A stretch of DNA of 64,000 bases from Nautilus pompilius (GCA_018389105.1 JACATO010002451.1:1264501-1328500); one strand, 5' to 3'. Positions 1 through 15,200 are shown, numbered from the stretch's first letter. Numbers and translations are program-made. The notes: a model not told the origin generated them from the letters alone.

Positions 1-249
1 TGAGTCTGGACGAGGAGCATCCCTGCCGCAGTCTCCTCATTCAGTGGAAGGGGCCGTCTGTGGTCCCCCTGTAAACTTCCTCGAGTCAGAAGTAAAACAT
101 TTAGGAGAAGTGTCAATGTCCCTGTGTGGAGGTCTGCCAAGTGGAGTCTCACTGGATAAGTTTATGCAGAAGGTGCAGACCTTTGAAGATCTTTGTGAAA
201 ATCCCAACATCTTTACCAATCCAGACCTAGTTGTCCGAATACACAACAA
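1..249 (+). CDS. Lpin: Lipin exon (window-partial): M-Lip start
   Basis: Reading frame starts at base 2 and is open to the left edge. It encodes a Ser/Pro-rich stretch, then SMSLCGGL and [10 protein letters not shown]. The donor GTAAGT at 250 splits an Asn codon (phase 2). Confidence 0.93.
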
Positions 250-3200
250 GTAAGTTGGACGTTTCACTTCTGGTAAGAGTACAACAATGCTTATCCACTC
301 TACAGGAACCTTTATAGTCTGAGCTGTTTAGCTCTAGAAAATCTAGATTATCGGGACATTACCCTGTACTTCTGCCATTGGGTTACACATGACTACCAAC
401 ATTTGTTTTATTTTAAAATCAGTCTTTTTATCAGTTCTCAAATGTTATGTTATTATTTGGGCACAACAAACAAACCCCATTTGTTAAGTTTTACCTCTGC
501 TGCTATTTATTAAAGGAAAATTATACTGGATTTGGTCATTTTATTCCTAAATGTGTGCATAGAATCCATCTGATTGTGCAAAGTTGATGTTACTATCCTC
601 ATGTAACTTGAGTGGTAAACAGTCTTTGCCAATTAAAGGATCTTATTGGACAGAGCTATAACTTTGTCCACCAGCTGGGAACACTGTACAGTCTAGTCTA
701 CAGTTGGCTGAAGTGGAAGATTACTGAAGTAACTGAGTGATGCCAGGTACATTTTACCATCATTGGAGTCCAGCAAATATAAACCACTTCTCTTGCTGGT
801 TGTATTATTGAGCCATTACTGTTAGGGATGTTTGTTTGTTTGTTTGTTTTTATCTCAAAGTAATTCACAGAAATGTTTTGCATAAAGATGGGTTGAAAAT
901 AATACTATCAAAATATTTTTCCATAGTCAGTTTAGAAAAATTCGAAAGTATTTTGTACACAAATAGTTACAATGAAAATTTTGTTGTTTTTCTAGTTATT
1001 ACAACTGGCAGACTGCAGCTCCCATTATTTTATCTCTGGTTTCATTCCACAAACTGCTTCCTCAGGTAAGCGTGAGTGGCATAGAAGTTGCAGGTAGGTT
1101 AAACAAGTAGGTGCACTACACTTAGTGTGGCTGATGAGCAGGTGAAAGTGAGGCTTGAGATGACATTTTGCTAAGCCTGTTTCTGAGTGTTAAAAATTAA
1201 ATGGAGCCTTTCTCATTTGATGGAGACTGATTTGTGGGGGGATGGAAATCAGTGTATGTACTGGGAATAAATCATCTATTTAGGAATGGTTGAGGGTTGA
1301 GCAGGAACTATTCTGAGTGGATGCAGTAAACCTGCTGTGCAGTGTGTGGATGGTTGATTCTCATTTAATCCAGAGGTCTGCTTGCTTATTTAGTAAGCAA
1401 GTTTCTCTCTCTCTCTCGTTGAAATTTAAAAGTGCTCTGAACCATCTTTACAGATTGTAGAGATACTGGCAACTTATTTGTGTGAACATAATGAAATGGC
1501 TGACTCCATAAATAGGTAATAGATAAGGGGCTTAGTATAAGTCATTTATCAGGATCTACATCTCAATTTATCTTCTTTTCTTGGCCCTGTTTTTTGTGAT
1601 GTTACTGGTACAAACTTCATGGAGCATACTGTTGTATTCTGGATAGGAAAGCTTGCAGCCAGTTAAGGCTTCTATAATACATGGTAAAATCTAATCAAAA
1701 GGCAGAATATTCTGAGAAGAGCTGAAGCAAACCTAGGAGTGTGCAGAAAAATATTTTTTCAGAAACCTTATAAATTCATACTACTATATTCCCCTACTGG
1801 AACCTTGTTTTATCATAGTCACATTCAAGAGCTATATTTTCTTGGATCTCTAGTTACACTGCATGGATTAGATCAAATTGCAAGTTTTGTGAATATGCAA
1901 ATATATAAAATTTCATTTTTTTTTTATCTTCAGAATCTCTTTAAGATATCTAATAATCCAAATAAATCTTTAATTCTGTGTGATTAGAGCAAAAACTGGG
2001 TGGTTCAATGATCAAACTACTGGCCTGCCAGGGCTGAGAGCCCCAGTTCATATCTTGGTCGGGCATACCTCCCTAGCACAGTTTCCTCTTCCTTCATCTA
2101 AAAATGAATAGTAAGGATTTCCTTGCTAAAGTTGGAAATGCCAAGCTCTTATGGCTGTGTTAGTGGATGACCATGGCACAGTGCTCCCTTGTAGAGCTTG
2201 GTGGACAACAACAACAAAAAAACTTGTAAGAAAATTCTTGGCTTAAAGCACAAGCTGTGTTATACAATAAAATTATAAGTAATGTGGAATAAGCAGAGCT
2301 GGCTACTTTTCTTTCTTTATACCCAAAATCAAAATTCCTTTATTCTGCAAGAGTATAGATCCGATACTTGTTGCATAGAGCATGCAGTGTTCTAAAGATA
2401 TTTAGCCTTCCACCATAGCAAATGTTCACACACAAAAGCTCTTTGGGTGAGGGTTTTTCTAATTTGCTAGTAAGTGGAAACACACAGAAGCCTGTGTAAT
2501 AAGTTTACACTTGGATGGATTGACAGAGTGTCCAGTGTGTTGTTGTTCACAAGGATTCCTTTGTTTGTTGGATGTACTGTAGGTGGTAGCTGTGTACCAA
2601 GTTTTAGACCAGAGCCATCCTGTTGTAGAAACTTTCTGACCACTCCTTGTGTGTTTTGAAACTCATGAAAAATTTCTCATCAGCAGTAAATCACAAGTTG
2701 GTAAATGTCAGCTTGGTTGGCGATCTTATATATACACAGTTTTTCTTCTATTTTCTTTATTCTCTAAAAGAATGATTAGTGATGTTTTGATGGCTGATCA
2801 TTTCCAGAGTCTGACAGGTATTCAGGTATTACTGACTTGCTGGTACAACGATATACACCACATTGGACTTATCATTATGATACAAGTTAATTGTTTTGAC
2901 CAGTTGATTGTAATCTATAGATGTTTTTAAAAAATAGTGTGTTTCAGAGGTAATTTCAGTCGAGATTATTTCTTTGCAGTCCACTGTTGAAATACTAGTG
3001 AAGGAGTCCTTGTCAAAGAAGAAACATGAAAAGAAAAAAAGTGGAATGAGTTCATGGTTTCCCTGGGGTCGTGCAGTAAAGGACACATCTGATGAAGCAT
3101 CCGGCCAGGTGCCATCAGGAACCATGGAGTCAGAGATGAAGGTAATCAGAGTGGTGTTATTCACATTTGCTTCATTCTCACTTGTTTGAATAACAGTCTA

Positions 3201-6200
3201 CATTGTACATGAAAAGCTTGCATCCATTATTGTTAGTCAGTGTTCTCTTCAGTTTCTGCCCACTAATGCATTTTTGTCAGCAATAGTTAGGTAAGATTAT
3301 TAAAGTAAGCACCTGTAGACCTTCACTACTTTGTCAGTCATCATTGATGGAGTGAAGACCACTTTTCATGGTGCATATTCTTACATGTAAACTTTTCTAT
3401 ACTACCTAAATGGGGACCCTACTGATGACTGCTAGAGAATGCAGTATAAGTTGGATTTTGGCAGAAACAAAAACTGGATTAGTTTTTGAAGAAGAATATT
3501 GTTTTTCTAGGAATTTCTTGAACAGAAAATGAGGGACACATGGCTTAAGGTATTTCAGTCAAGCTGAAAGAAAACAGTTCCTGCTAATGTACTCAACCTT
3601 AGATATATCTTAAAAGTGAGCTTCTCATCTGTCTTCCTGCTTACGCACAGCAGCTTGCAGAATACACTGTATATGGCCTCATCTGATTCTCTCAGGCAAC
3701 CAGCACACTACTATTGAGAATATCTCAATAAGTTACTTTAGAGAGCAGTCAAAAAAAAAAAAAAAAAAAGGCAAAGATTTGTTTTCTTTAGCTTATTAAC
3801 TAGTCAACTAAACTAAATGTTTTCTCCGTTCTAACTAGGGAGTATTATACAAAATTCTTATGTCAGCATTAGTTTTTTTAAATTTAAGAAATGCACCTAA
3901 CTTAACTTTCCATTGAAGATTTTAGCCAGCAAAGATTTAAAAGTGGAGATTTTCTAGGATTTTATGTGCTACAGAAAAAAACCTTTGTAAAGTTATTTAA
4001 CTGAAGTCTTGGACAGCACTGGTAATATAACTGTTCTATAGATAAGCATCTGGTAAAATTGCTACAGGCTTTATTAAAATAAATTATCTTTGGAAATGAT
4101 ATCCTGCTGACACCCTCTTATTTTACAGATTGAACCAATTAATATGTCCCCAGTGAGTGGTAGCTCTTACCAAAGTTCCCGGTACGTACATTGTTTTACT
4201 TAGTTTCTGGTGTTTTGTTTTGCCATCATTTGAGACTTAAGGAAATCCTGCCACAAGTCTCCAAACTGATACTCAGGGTTTATATGGGTCAGAGAAAATT
4301 TGAAAAGTCCGGAGATTTCTCAAAACATTTTCTAGTTACTGCAAAGTCAGAAAATTTTTCCTTTAACCAAGAAAAGTCATGGATTTTGTTGTCTTTGTAC
4401 ACTTTTTTGTTAATTTAAAAAATTAACCATCCAGACAGGAGAAATCTCTAAAAACTGCCATTGAAAATTCTCAATAATATGTAGTAATAAGGATGATTTA
4501 TATTTAATTGTGGCTCTTTGGACATCCATTGGCCAACAAGAATTTTTAGGAATACAGTATAGGCTAATTGTTTATATGGGATGTACAACTGTTACTGAAT
4601 TAGTTACATGTTGAAAATGTCATAGGCAAACTTAGGACCTGTAGTGTGGATGGGCCAAATTTTAACTGGAAAGCATTTGATAAAATTCAGCTCTATATAT
4701 GGAGAAAGTCTGCTAAATATTGATTTGTGGACTCCATACTCTTCATGGGGCATTCAAGACAAGTGACTGGGATATACAGTCCTTTCACTTACTGAAAGAT
4801 AACATAGCACATTTCCTCTGAAGTTAGTTTCTTATAAGCAGGTTGAAAATGTGTCATTGAGCGGATGATTCAGATTTTGCCAAATCTCAGGAGCAAGCAG
4901 TAAAAGCGGAGAAAATCAAAAATTCACGGGCATAATCATTTAACATTGTCATGATCTTCTGATTCTTGGACAAAAACAAGTTTAACTGTTCTCGAAGCTG
5001 TACCAAAATTCCAAACTTATGCCATCATTTTAAGCAGGAGACTGGCAGGATTTTTCAATATGAAGCAGGTTTGGTGGTAAAGTTACTACAAAGGCATGTT
5101 TGATAGTTGTGAGCAAAAAAAACTGTTAAGTCACCAGTCTTTTACATGAAGAATATGGCTGGCTCGCTGACAACCTTGCAACAAAGCAAAGAATTCTTCA
5201 TAATGCATCATTTGGTTTCAGTGGTGGTTTTGATGTTTTGTGGATTCTAGTCAAGTTCAGGAAAGCATTTTTGATCAAGAGCTGATAGACTTTAATGACT
5301 TTGTACAGTGTGTATCAGAAGGTCAATTTGAAGAGTCCGGTTACAAACATGACAAAGTATAGAGATGCTTGTATAGGTGTTTGATCAGGGAACATGTTGG
5401 AGAAAGTCACAGATGTCCACATCACAAAACAGATGATGCTTTCTGTAAGGAGTGTCGAGCCGAAGTACTTGGCAGAGAAAGTGGGCTGTTCTGGAAGAAA
5501 AAGTTTATTTAAAGGATATGCAGTAAAAGTTGAGAAAGTACACTGATGCTCTACAGGGCAGTGTCAAAGAATTTCTGTAAAGTGGGAAAATAGAAAATTT
5601 TGACTTTTATCGCAAAGCCAAACAGCCTCTGCAGAACAGAAGACAAAGAAGACGAACTGAGCAAACTGGATCAGGAATTTTAAGCTAAGCTGTACAGAGC
5701 CAGGAGAGCTCAGATCTACTACCCTACATGTGGGGGTAATATGATGTGCTAGTTAACAGGTAGGAGTAGAGCAGGGATCATGGTGAGTGATGAGGTCAGC
5801 TCACCACTGCAACTGAACAGAAACTGCTTGCAGGGAGAGAGGGACATCTGGCAATTTGATTGGACCAGATGCCATGCTGCTTTTTTTTTTTTTTCTGATT
5901 ATTTATTACCTTCCAAGACACACTTCTGTCAGTGATCTGCTCCCAGCTGCTTGTACAGCATAGATGAGGATGCTTAAAGTTTATATGATATTCCGGTTTA
6001 AGAAATTTTGGTACAAAGCTCAGCCTTTTGTAAGATGTTGTATGCAGTAATATAGCATGAAAATATCCATTACATTGTGAAAGGAATGGTGGTGGCTTAT
6101 TTGTGTCTCTTTAAGCAGTAAAGGGATGAGTTATCTGAAAAGACATTTAGTGAAAGCAGAGGTAATTAAAAGAAAGTAGTGTAAAAATTTCAGAACAGCC

Positions 6201-9200
6201 GATAGACAGTCAGCCTTTCAATTCTAATACAGGCATCCCCCACATTACAGAAGCCCAGGTTGCGGAATTTCGCTCTTACGGAATTTGTAAATTATAACCA
6301 ATTTCACGATACGGTCCCTAAATTCGGTCTTATGGAAATTGGGGTAAATTTTAACAATTTTTTTGTTAAAAATTATAATTTGTCTGGTGTGGATTTCTTG
6401 GTGTTTGCTACTGCCAAGCATGGTATCACCACACGGAGTCACGCCCAGGCCTTTCGTTTGACGTGAGCGATCATGTAGGCACTCGCATGGTTTATCCGTT
6501 AATCGACACGTGCTGAGTACTCGAGAACAATGTAAAAACAACACCCAGATAAAACCATCAAAGTTAGAGAGAAGCAGCACACAGAGTTTATAAATAAAAT
6601 AAACAAAGTGAAATCTACTTTAGGGCTACGAGACACATGCAGCAGTGGAAAACTTTGGAGTTATGTTTCAAGTTTGAATGGCTATCGTCAGTTCTTTTGC
6701 GTTTCGATTTTCTTTTCTTCTTTAGCTGATAAGGACAGATACTACACCTTGATCTTTTCTTTTCTCCTATTGTCAGACCCGATTCAGTCGGGGCTGCCGT
6801 TCCTAAATTGCATTGCGATCTCAGTACACGGTGAGAAAGAGGAAGGTGCATCTGAGGCAAAACCTTTTTTGGCCAGTAAAGGCTGAAGAGACACCTTAAT
6901 TTACACAACATAAAAATGACAGGTGAGGCTACCAGTGCTGATACAGATTCTGCTCATAAATATCCTGATGAGCTGAAGAAAATTATTGATGAAGGAGGCT
7001 ACAGACCAGAACAAGTGTACAGTGTTGATGAAACTTGGCTTTTCTGGAAGCACATGCCTGCTAGAACTTTTATTTCCATTGAAGAAAAATCAGCACCAGG
7101 CTTTAAAGCATCCAAAGGTCGTCTAACACTTCTTGTGGGAGGAAATGCTTCAGGTGACATGAAATTAAAGTCCTACTTGTGTATCACTCTGAAAATCCAA
7201 GAGCTCTCAACGGCTATGCCAAGTCTAATCTACCTGTGATTTGGCATTCCGATAAGAAGGCTTGGATGACTATGACCCTTTTCCAAGACTGGTTCACTAA
7301 CTATTTTTGCCCTGCTGTAGAAAGATATAGTGCCAGGCGTAACATATCTAACAAAGCATTGCTCCTCTTAGACAATGCACCAAGCCACTCAGTAAATTTA
7401 AATGATCTTTCTGATAATGTGAAAGTGGAGTACATCACCAAGAACACAACTTCCTTGCTCCAGCCAATGGATCAAGCAAGGTGTGATAGCTAACTTGAAG
7501 GCATACTATCTAAGAAGATCTTTTAAACAGCTCATAAAAGCAATTGATGGGGAGGATAAACCTACAATTAGGGACTTCTGGAAAACGTTCAACATCTTGG
7601 ATGCTGTGGATAATATAGCCGAGTCATGGGATGAAGTGAAAACCTCAGCTATGAATGGTTCATGGAAAAACATGGCCAGAGTGTGTCCATGAATTTAAAG
7701 GTTTTTCACAAGCTGAAAGTCTACAGCAAGTTCAACAAGACATTTTGACACTTGCAAATAATGTAGGCTTTGAAGAAGTCATAGAAAATGATGTGTTTGA
7801 GTTGCTAGAGTCCCATAGAGAAGATTTAACTAATGAAGATCTGATGATGATGATGGAACAAGAGTGAGCTGCAAGTCTAGAAGAGGATATAGAATCTTCA
7901 CCCACCCCTCTTCAGTTGACAACAAAGGATATGGCTAAAGGGTTTGCACTAATAGAGGAAGGTCTGCAAATCTTTGCTGATAACGACCCCAACTGTGAAA
8001 GGAACATCAATGTTGCAAGAGCAGTTAACAGTGCCCTCAGTTCCTACACTGAGTTGTACAAGAAGGTGCACTGTAAACATCAAACAACTTTGGATGAGTT
8101 ATTCACCCTCAGAGCAAAGCCTAAAGCAGATGCTGATTTATAGGACAGGCAGAAGAGAGTAGTGCCCCTCCCTCTCCCTCCCGATGACTCCCTTTGCACC
8201 ACCTCACCTCATGCAGCACTCACCATCTTTTGTGGTGAGTACAGTACAATATTTTTATTTATTCCAACTGTATTTCTCTTCATATTACGTGTATATCATA
8301 AATTATCTAATGTACTGCATTGTGTGTGTTTATGAATGTTTATTTTCATTTTTTTTAGCCCGAAAAAATTCCTTAGGAATACATCTCCAGTTTCATAATG
8401 GAAGTTGATGGGAAAATAGGTTTCGCATTACGGAATTTCGCGTTAGTAGATTTTCCAGGGTTCCGTAACATGGGGGATGCCTGTAGTACTGCTTCAGTGC
8501 AAAATGTTTGTAGATTAATTTTATATACCAACTTTTGTAATCTAGATTTTTGTTTAATTTTTTTTTTTTTTAATGTTTATCAGTGAAATCTTACAGCTGG
8601 TCTGCAGGAATGGCAACCGAGAAGACTGGCAGGTTGTCTTTTTTAGTTCTGTTTGGATAAAGCCATCACTAGCCGGCATGTCGGCATCATGAAAAGTAGC
8701 GCCGGCCCAAGACGGGGCCTGCCTTGAAGTAATGTAGTTTTAGGCAGGAAGTTGTGTGAGCATTTAAAGTGTTGACTGGGTGTGGGTGAAGGTTGGCTTA
8801 GCTGGATGCCGGCAAGCATGTTTTTGTTGGTTTTTTTACTGTACGCTGCGGGAGGCTGGTGGTACTAAGTAACTGTGAATGATGTTGCAGGCTTAAAGAT
8901 GACGAGATGTTTTCTAGTGATGCTGAGACAGACATTTCTGAGAAGGACTTGAATACATTCCATAAGGTGGTGCCCAAGAGAGCAGATGAAGGCAGCAGTT
9001 CGCAGCCAATACAGATGAGTGATATACTCAAGCCAACCAAAGAAAAATTCAAAAAAATAATAAGGTTAACTTCTGAAGAAATAGTAAGTACTGTACTTGG
9101 TTTCTCTACACCAAAAAAACAAAAATCTTTGCTAGTGAAAGAATAAAAATGTATATAAATAGGTTTTTTATCATCTAGAAATAATTAGTGTTTTTATTTT

Positions 9201-12200
9201 TTATGATATAAAGTAGACATTTAATGGCGGAACTAAAAACTCTTGAATATTTTAGTTTTATGTCTTATAAATTGTGACTTGTGCTAAAATGCCTAAATGT
9301 TTATTAAGAAACGAATTAAGATATCTAGTGAAAGTGATCCTTTTAATAAGGCCCACAGTAGGAGGTGCTTCTATGTGTTGGTATTCCAGTCCATAGGTAA
9401 ATATTTCTTCACAGTGGTCATATCAGTCAGTTGCTGTTGCTTATTAAATGTGTCTTTGCTGCATGGCAGATAAACTAATGTTAATGTTTCTTGTTTAGCA
9501 TCGTTTGTCTGACACTCTTTCTTCTCAAGACCAACACAGCAATAGTGGCTGGCTTGCTTGTTTGTTTCCAGAGAAAACTGAACCTGAATGAAGGAGCGAA
9601 TGAGATCTCGTTTTCTGTCACTACTCAGTTTCAAGGCACTACTCGGTGCGTCTCCCACATTTACCTCTGGCGGTATGACGACAAAATAGTAGTCTCTGAC
9701 ATTGATGGAACAATAACAAAGTGAGTGCATTCATTGGTATAGCATGTCCCCCCCTGCCATTGTTTGAAAAGGTGATAACGCAGTTAATGAAACTGAGCCC
9801 TTGAGTGTGGATCAAAGGTAGAAATACCTTTGTTTTTCTCATGAAGATTGAATCAATTAACTTGGAATAACGTACTTTGATCGTTGTTAGTGTTTTGAAA
9901 CATTTTCTAACAGCAACTTAAGATGCAAATTACCACATTTCTAAGAAACTTGGCTCCCTCCCTCTCCATTAGTTTGTTTTTTTTTTAAAAAACCTGCCCT
10001 GAGTGAGGGTTGTTAAGTCAGCTGTCTCACATCTGGACCAGATAGAACAGAAATACTTTAAAGATAATTTTCTAGCATGAAGCATGAAATCCACTGCCTT
10101 TATTATGTATTGTAAGGACCACACACCTGCCACATTTTTATATAAAATTCTGATGTGTTTGTTTTGTACATTAATACTCAGAATTCAATATTTCTTACTA
10201 AATGATCAAGAAACAGATATTCCTATTTTAGTTTCAACCCCCTTTTTTGTTGTTGTCATCCATTGCAGATTGACTCTAGTGAGAATAATACTAAATTAAA
10301 TCTTATTCATCCCTGCTAATCTGTGCAGCATCCGCAAGTGGCAAGAATAACTGATAATAGATAATAATGGAAAATTCATTGTTCTAAAATTAATTCACTT
10401 ATGCATGTATAACAGTTGCCAAATGAAAACAAACTAATTACTGGCAGCTTGCAACAATTGTTGATTACATGTGGCCATTATTTATTTTTAACATTCAGAT
10501 CAGATGTCCTGGGTCAAATTTTGCCCATTCTTGGTCGTGACTGGTCACAGTCTGGTGTTGCTCAGTTGTTCACAAGAATCCACGATAACAGCTACAAGTT
10601 TGTGTACCTCTCAGCTAGAGCTATTGGCCAATCACGCATCACCAAAGATTTATTAAAAAACATCAAACAAGGAAATCTGGTGCTTCCTGATGGTCCACTA
10701 CTTCTGTCGCCCACTTCACTCATTAGTGCATTCCACAGGTAAAACATCAATCATCTTTTGTTACAGATAATGTGAACCTGCTCCCCCCTAGTCCTGTTTC
10801 TCCAAATAGCATATATAAGTAAATTTATTAATCTAATATGGTTAAAACATAATTATAATGGAATTTTCATTGATACACACTGAAATTTTATTTGTCTTCC
10901 CATTGTGTCATGTGTACTTTATTTTGAAGTTCACAATTAAGACAGGAAAAACCAAAATTCACGTATACCTGCCCATCCAGTCAGCTAGTTCCAAGCAAGC
11001 TCATGATAGGAAAGTTGATATCAACTGAGACTTGTGCTTTTTTCTAGCACAAACCTAAGATTTTTTTATTCTCTGAACTGAAAATATTTACATACAAATT
11101 GAAGTCAGTCGTTTTTCTACTCACTTCAAAAGCGATGAACTAGCCCCATACTAATTGCAGTAACTAAATGGTTTGAACTGTGTGGACTTTTTGTCTTGAG
11201 CTCATTAGGAAAAGTCATGGAGAGATGTTGGTTAATTGCTGATTTGTTTGCAGGGAGGTGATTGAGAAGAAACCAGAGGAGTTTAAAATTCACTGTTTGA
11301 AAGACATCGCTGCCCTGTTTCCCACCAATCCTTTTTATGCTGGATTTGGAAACAAAATCAATGTAAGTTGTGCCCCTAAACATTTTTGAGGTATAATTAT
11401 TTCAAAACAGGCTGAGTTATCCACCCTGAATCTCTTTGTGCTTGTGGAATGGGTCTGCAAGCATTTCTACCACAGTTCCTGTCTAATCTGGCAAAAGGTT
11501 AACAGGCACAAGGCGAAAAGCTAGATGAAGTGCATATATTTTAAAAAAATCATACTGTAACTAAAACTTTTATTAATTCTGAATTTAAATGGTGTTCTTT
11601 TCTTCAAATAAGTGTGCAGACACTGACATTGGTCATCTACCAGACCAAAGGGGAAAAGGGTCCTGAGATACTTGCAGGGTTACTGCTAAAAGCCCCTAGA
11701 TGTGGAGGAAACGTGTGGCCAACTGGAGGAAGGGAACATGAAGAAACTTTTGTTAAAGTGGTATGTAAAACTAAGCTAACCGCAGCCTTAGTAATCTGGT
11801 GGTATTAGTGTTAAATCTTTGGCATTGATATAGCAGGAATACTTAAGCCGCCAGCTGGTGCATGAAGTGCCACAGGCAAAACTGTCACAGTTTGCTTACT
11901 TTTTAAGGCACTTTCTCAAAGGGAATTCTTTTACAGTTGACAGTTTACAGTAACTTTCATCACTGCATCCAATTTCATCTAATGCAGCAACTTATTCTTT
12001 AATGGTGTTTACTTGATTTGAGAAAAAAATGCATTGTAAAATTGTAACAGATTTAATGTATATATTTCTTTTTTAGGGTTATTCTTTTAGTACATTTTTC
12101 TATATTAGCCAAAAGTTTCTTTTAAAAATATGGATAAATATGAAGAATGAAACAGGGCCCAACACAGAGCCTTTAGATACTCAACTTGTTTAAAACCATT

Positions 12201-15200
12201 TGCTAGTATCATTGGTTTCATTTTTTTAAAGACTTGTGGATAAAAATGTTCCACAATCTTAAAAGTAGTAGTTTGTGAGAAGCCCGGTGACTGGTAAGTT
12301 GTCCAGGGATCATCTGCTGCCCTAGTTTCTCATTCACAGAGCATCACTTACTGCCACCTTTCCCATCTTTGTTGGAAATTTTCCCACTCACCTGCTGAGG
12401 TCTTCAATACTGAACTCAGTTTCTGGAGAGACTTACAGTGGTCTTGGACACACTTAGCATTGAACTACACACTGCCAATGGCAGTGGCAGGATAGAGGCC
12501 CAACTGGTTGACCGACCCTTCAGTAATAAGGAAACAACTGAAAAATGTCATGAATTATCTATGAGCTTGTGTTCAGATATTTGATCCAATCTAATCCATT
12601 AAGACTGTAGATTTATAATTATTGTAGGACTAAAAATATATATCTAAATGTTTATTATTTTTTTAGAATTTGATTATTGTATCAGAAAGGAGAAGTCAGA
12701 AAATCTGGGTGTCTTAGAAATATTTACTCATCAACAACTTGGGTACAAGATTAAGAGGATATAAAAAATCTCTACAGCCTTAGTTTTATTTAACAAAAAA
12801 AAAAACGAAAAAATTCTTTTGGAAGGATTGTAGTAATTTTGTCGATTGCTCTGTTGACAGGTTTGAAAGAAAAAATTTGATAAACCATCTTTCCAAATTT
12901 CCCAAGCATCATAGCAACCAACTATTTAAATAGGATTTTTTGTGGTTCATTACTCTGATGGGTGTTCCAGTTTTTCTCAGTGTGCCATGCAGTCTTTAAA
13001 ATGAATTATATATCTGTCTGAGGGGAGGAGAAAAAGGATAGAGGCAGGGTTTCAGAATATAGGAGGAAAAGCATCTGATAGAAGTGGGCCACAAATGGGA
13101 GACATTTGTGATTTGTAGTGGTGGAGTTTTTATTTTTGCCTGGTAGGAAAATAATGCTTTAAAATACAGAAAAATGGTACTCAATACCAAGCCTGTAAAT
13201 TCCATTTTAACCATCATTTAATACAAAGAAAATCTGCCAGTTAAATGATTTAAACAGCTTTTGTGTGAGCTTACTTAGGACATTGTAAACCAGTTTTCAA
13301 ATCTTGTGGATCAACATTTTTTTTTTTAAATAGGTTAAATAGATGTGAAAATAGCATTTCTATGACATCTCTTGCCAAGATTTCAGAGACTTCTTGGAGT
13401 GGAAATAACTTTGGTAAATGTAGTGTTATTGTTTCCTCTTCACAAATTCTATATACATCATATACCAAGATAGGCTACAGAGAAAGGGTACTCATGAAGT
13501 GAGCTTCAGTAATCCTTCCAGTCAGGTGTTTTTGAGGGCTGCTCCCTTCCCCCAGTCCCTGCTAGAACCCTTCATTTGTAGATGTGGTAGGAAACTCAAC
13601 CATCCATGTGTGTGTATGCCAAGGACATTGAAATGAAACTCATTGGATACCATTATAATGATTCTATTTCATCTGGGTTTCATTTTAATGTTGCTTTTGT
13701 TTTGTTTTTTTTCTAAGTAAAAAATGAATTTGTGTGTAGTTAAAAAAACAATATTCTGTTGATTTATTGCTTTTCATTTGTTTTATGTTATTGGGGAGAT
13801 GGCATATTTATTTTAAATATTTCTGGCCATTTTTACATTATATACTCTTGCTTAAGCATAACCTTTTGTTTTAAAACCAAATTTTATAAGTAAAAGTTAT
13901 AAACATGGCTCTGAAACCCAGATAACCTTTTTTTCTTTCTAACTTCTTAAAAGTTTGTGGATCATTTGGTTACAGGATCCAGTTCTGGCTGTGGAGTTCT
14001 AATTGTTTTACATCTGTTCCTGTATCCAGAAACTGATCTTCTATCTAGCATATTGATGTCTGCTGGAAAAATGCTAATGTTTCATAAAGTACTTAGTGTC
14101 AGGCTTCTGATAAAGTATCTTCTTCACCTCGTGAAGATACTATTTTGTCAGTAGTGTGCATTCAGTTTCCTTCAGTTGTCAGTTATTCGGAGATAATCAG
14201 GAAGGTTTCTTCATTTGCCCTATTGATCTCTAAAAAGAAAAGAAAATATTCCCTGTTAAACTTTGAATATGTTGATCATAATGTTTTCATTTCATATCTA
14301 CCCAGGATGTTTATGCCTACAAAGCAATCAACATTCCTGCCTCTCGAATCTTCACAATTAACCACAAAGGTCAGCTTCGCCATGAATTCATCCACACCTT
14401 TCAAACCACGTAAGTGTTTCTGTCTTGGGCAGTTTTCTGTTTTTCTATTCTAACAGCTGTTTGAAAAGTTAGTACCAACTGACAGGAATTTTGTACTTGG
14501 CACATAAAACCTCTACTGATTTTCCCCATTTTAAATCTTGTTTAGGAAAAGTTTAATAGAGAGATAATGCACATGTTGAATTTACTTTTCATACTTTGAA
14601 CCTTCTGGAAGCTGGTTAACTTTCAGAGATAATGGGAGCACTTGTTAATGTATGATCTGCAGCTTCTCTACAGCCAGAATAAAAAAATAAATATGATTTG
14701 AGAGCTTCATTAAAGGTGAACAGTTGCAGGTCATGATGCAGATCTACTTATCTGTCTATTATTTTGACAAGAGAATTCACTTATGGTTTAGTAATATAAA
14801 AGGAATACATTAGAAATTTTAATTGACTCTAATCAATATGGTTCTACTATTAGCACTAACTTTGCTTGCTGCCACACATTTTTCTTAAAGCCTGCATAAC
14901 TTCATCAGCAAATAAAGCATCTAGTAGTAGAACCCCTTTCCTAAACCAAGGGGAGAATTGAGTGTGGAGGTTAGCCATAAGCATCACAAGAAAATCTCCA
15001 GTAGAATCCTTCATTTTTTTTTTAGATGTGGGAGAAAACCTGGTTAAGAAAAGTATGCCAAACTGAGTCAAACTGCAACATATTTGGGTATCATCCATTT
15101 TCTTCCTTATATTGTTACCCTGTTGATGAAAGAACACTTTCAGATAGTAAGACATTTATAGTTTGGAGCAATGCCTTGTGAGGTGGGGTTCTTTAGTCTC

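Larger units (their letters stand above)
250..8890 (+). other. Lipin introns in the left part (250-995, 1066-2979, 3142-4128, 4182-8890)
   Basis: AT-rich introns. 1066-2979 holds a SINE. 3142-4128 shows only a poly-A run near 3750. 4182-8890 holds the Tigger element; its 5270-5720 part looks like decayed coding sequence (peptide fragments such as [15 protein letters not shown] and [14 protein letters not shown]) that I cannot assign. A locally GC-richer patch lies at about 8600-8880. Confidence 0.7.

Noticed and set aside
12275..12540. SINE-like segment on the minus strand with B-box-like TAGTTCAATGCT
   Set aside because: No second copy in the window, no tail and no clear A box; insufficient to call.
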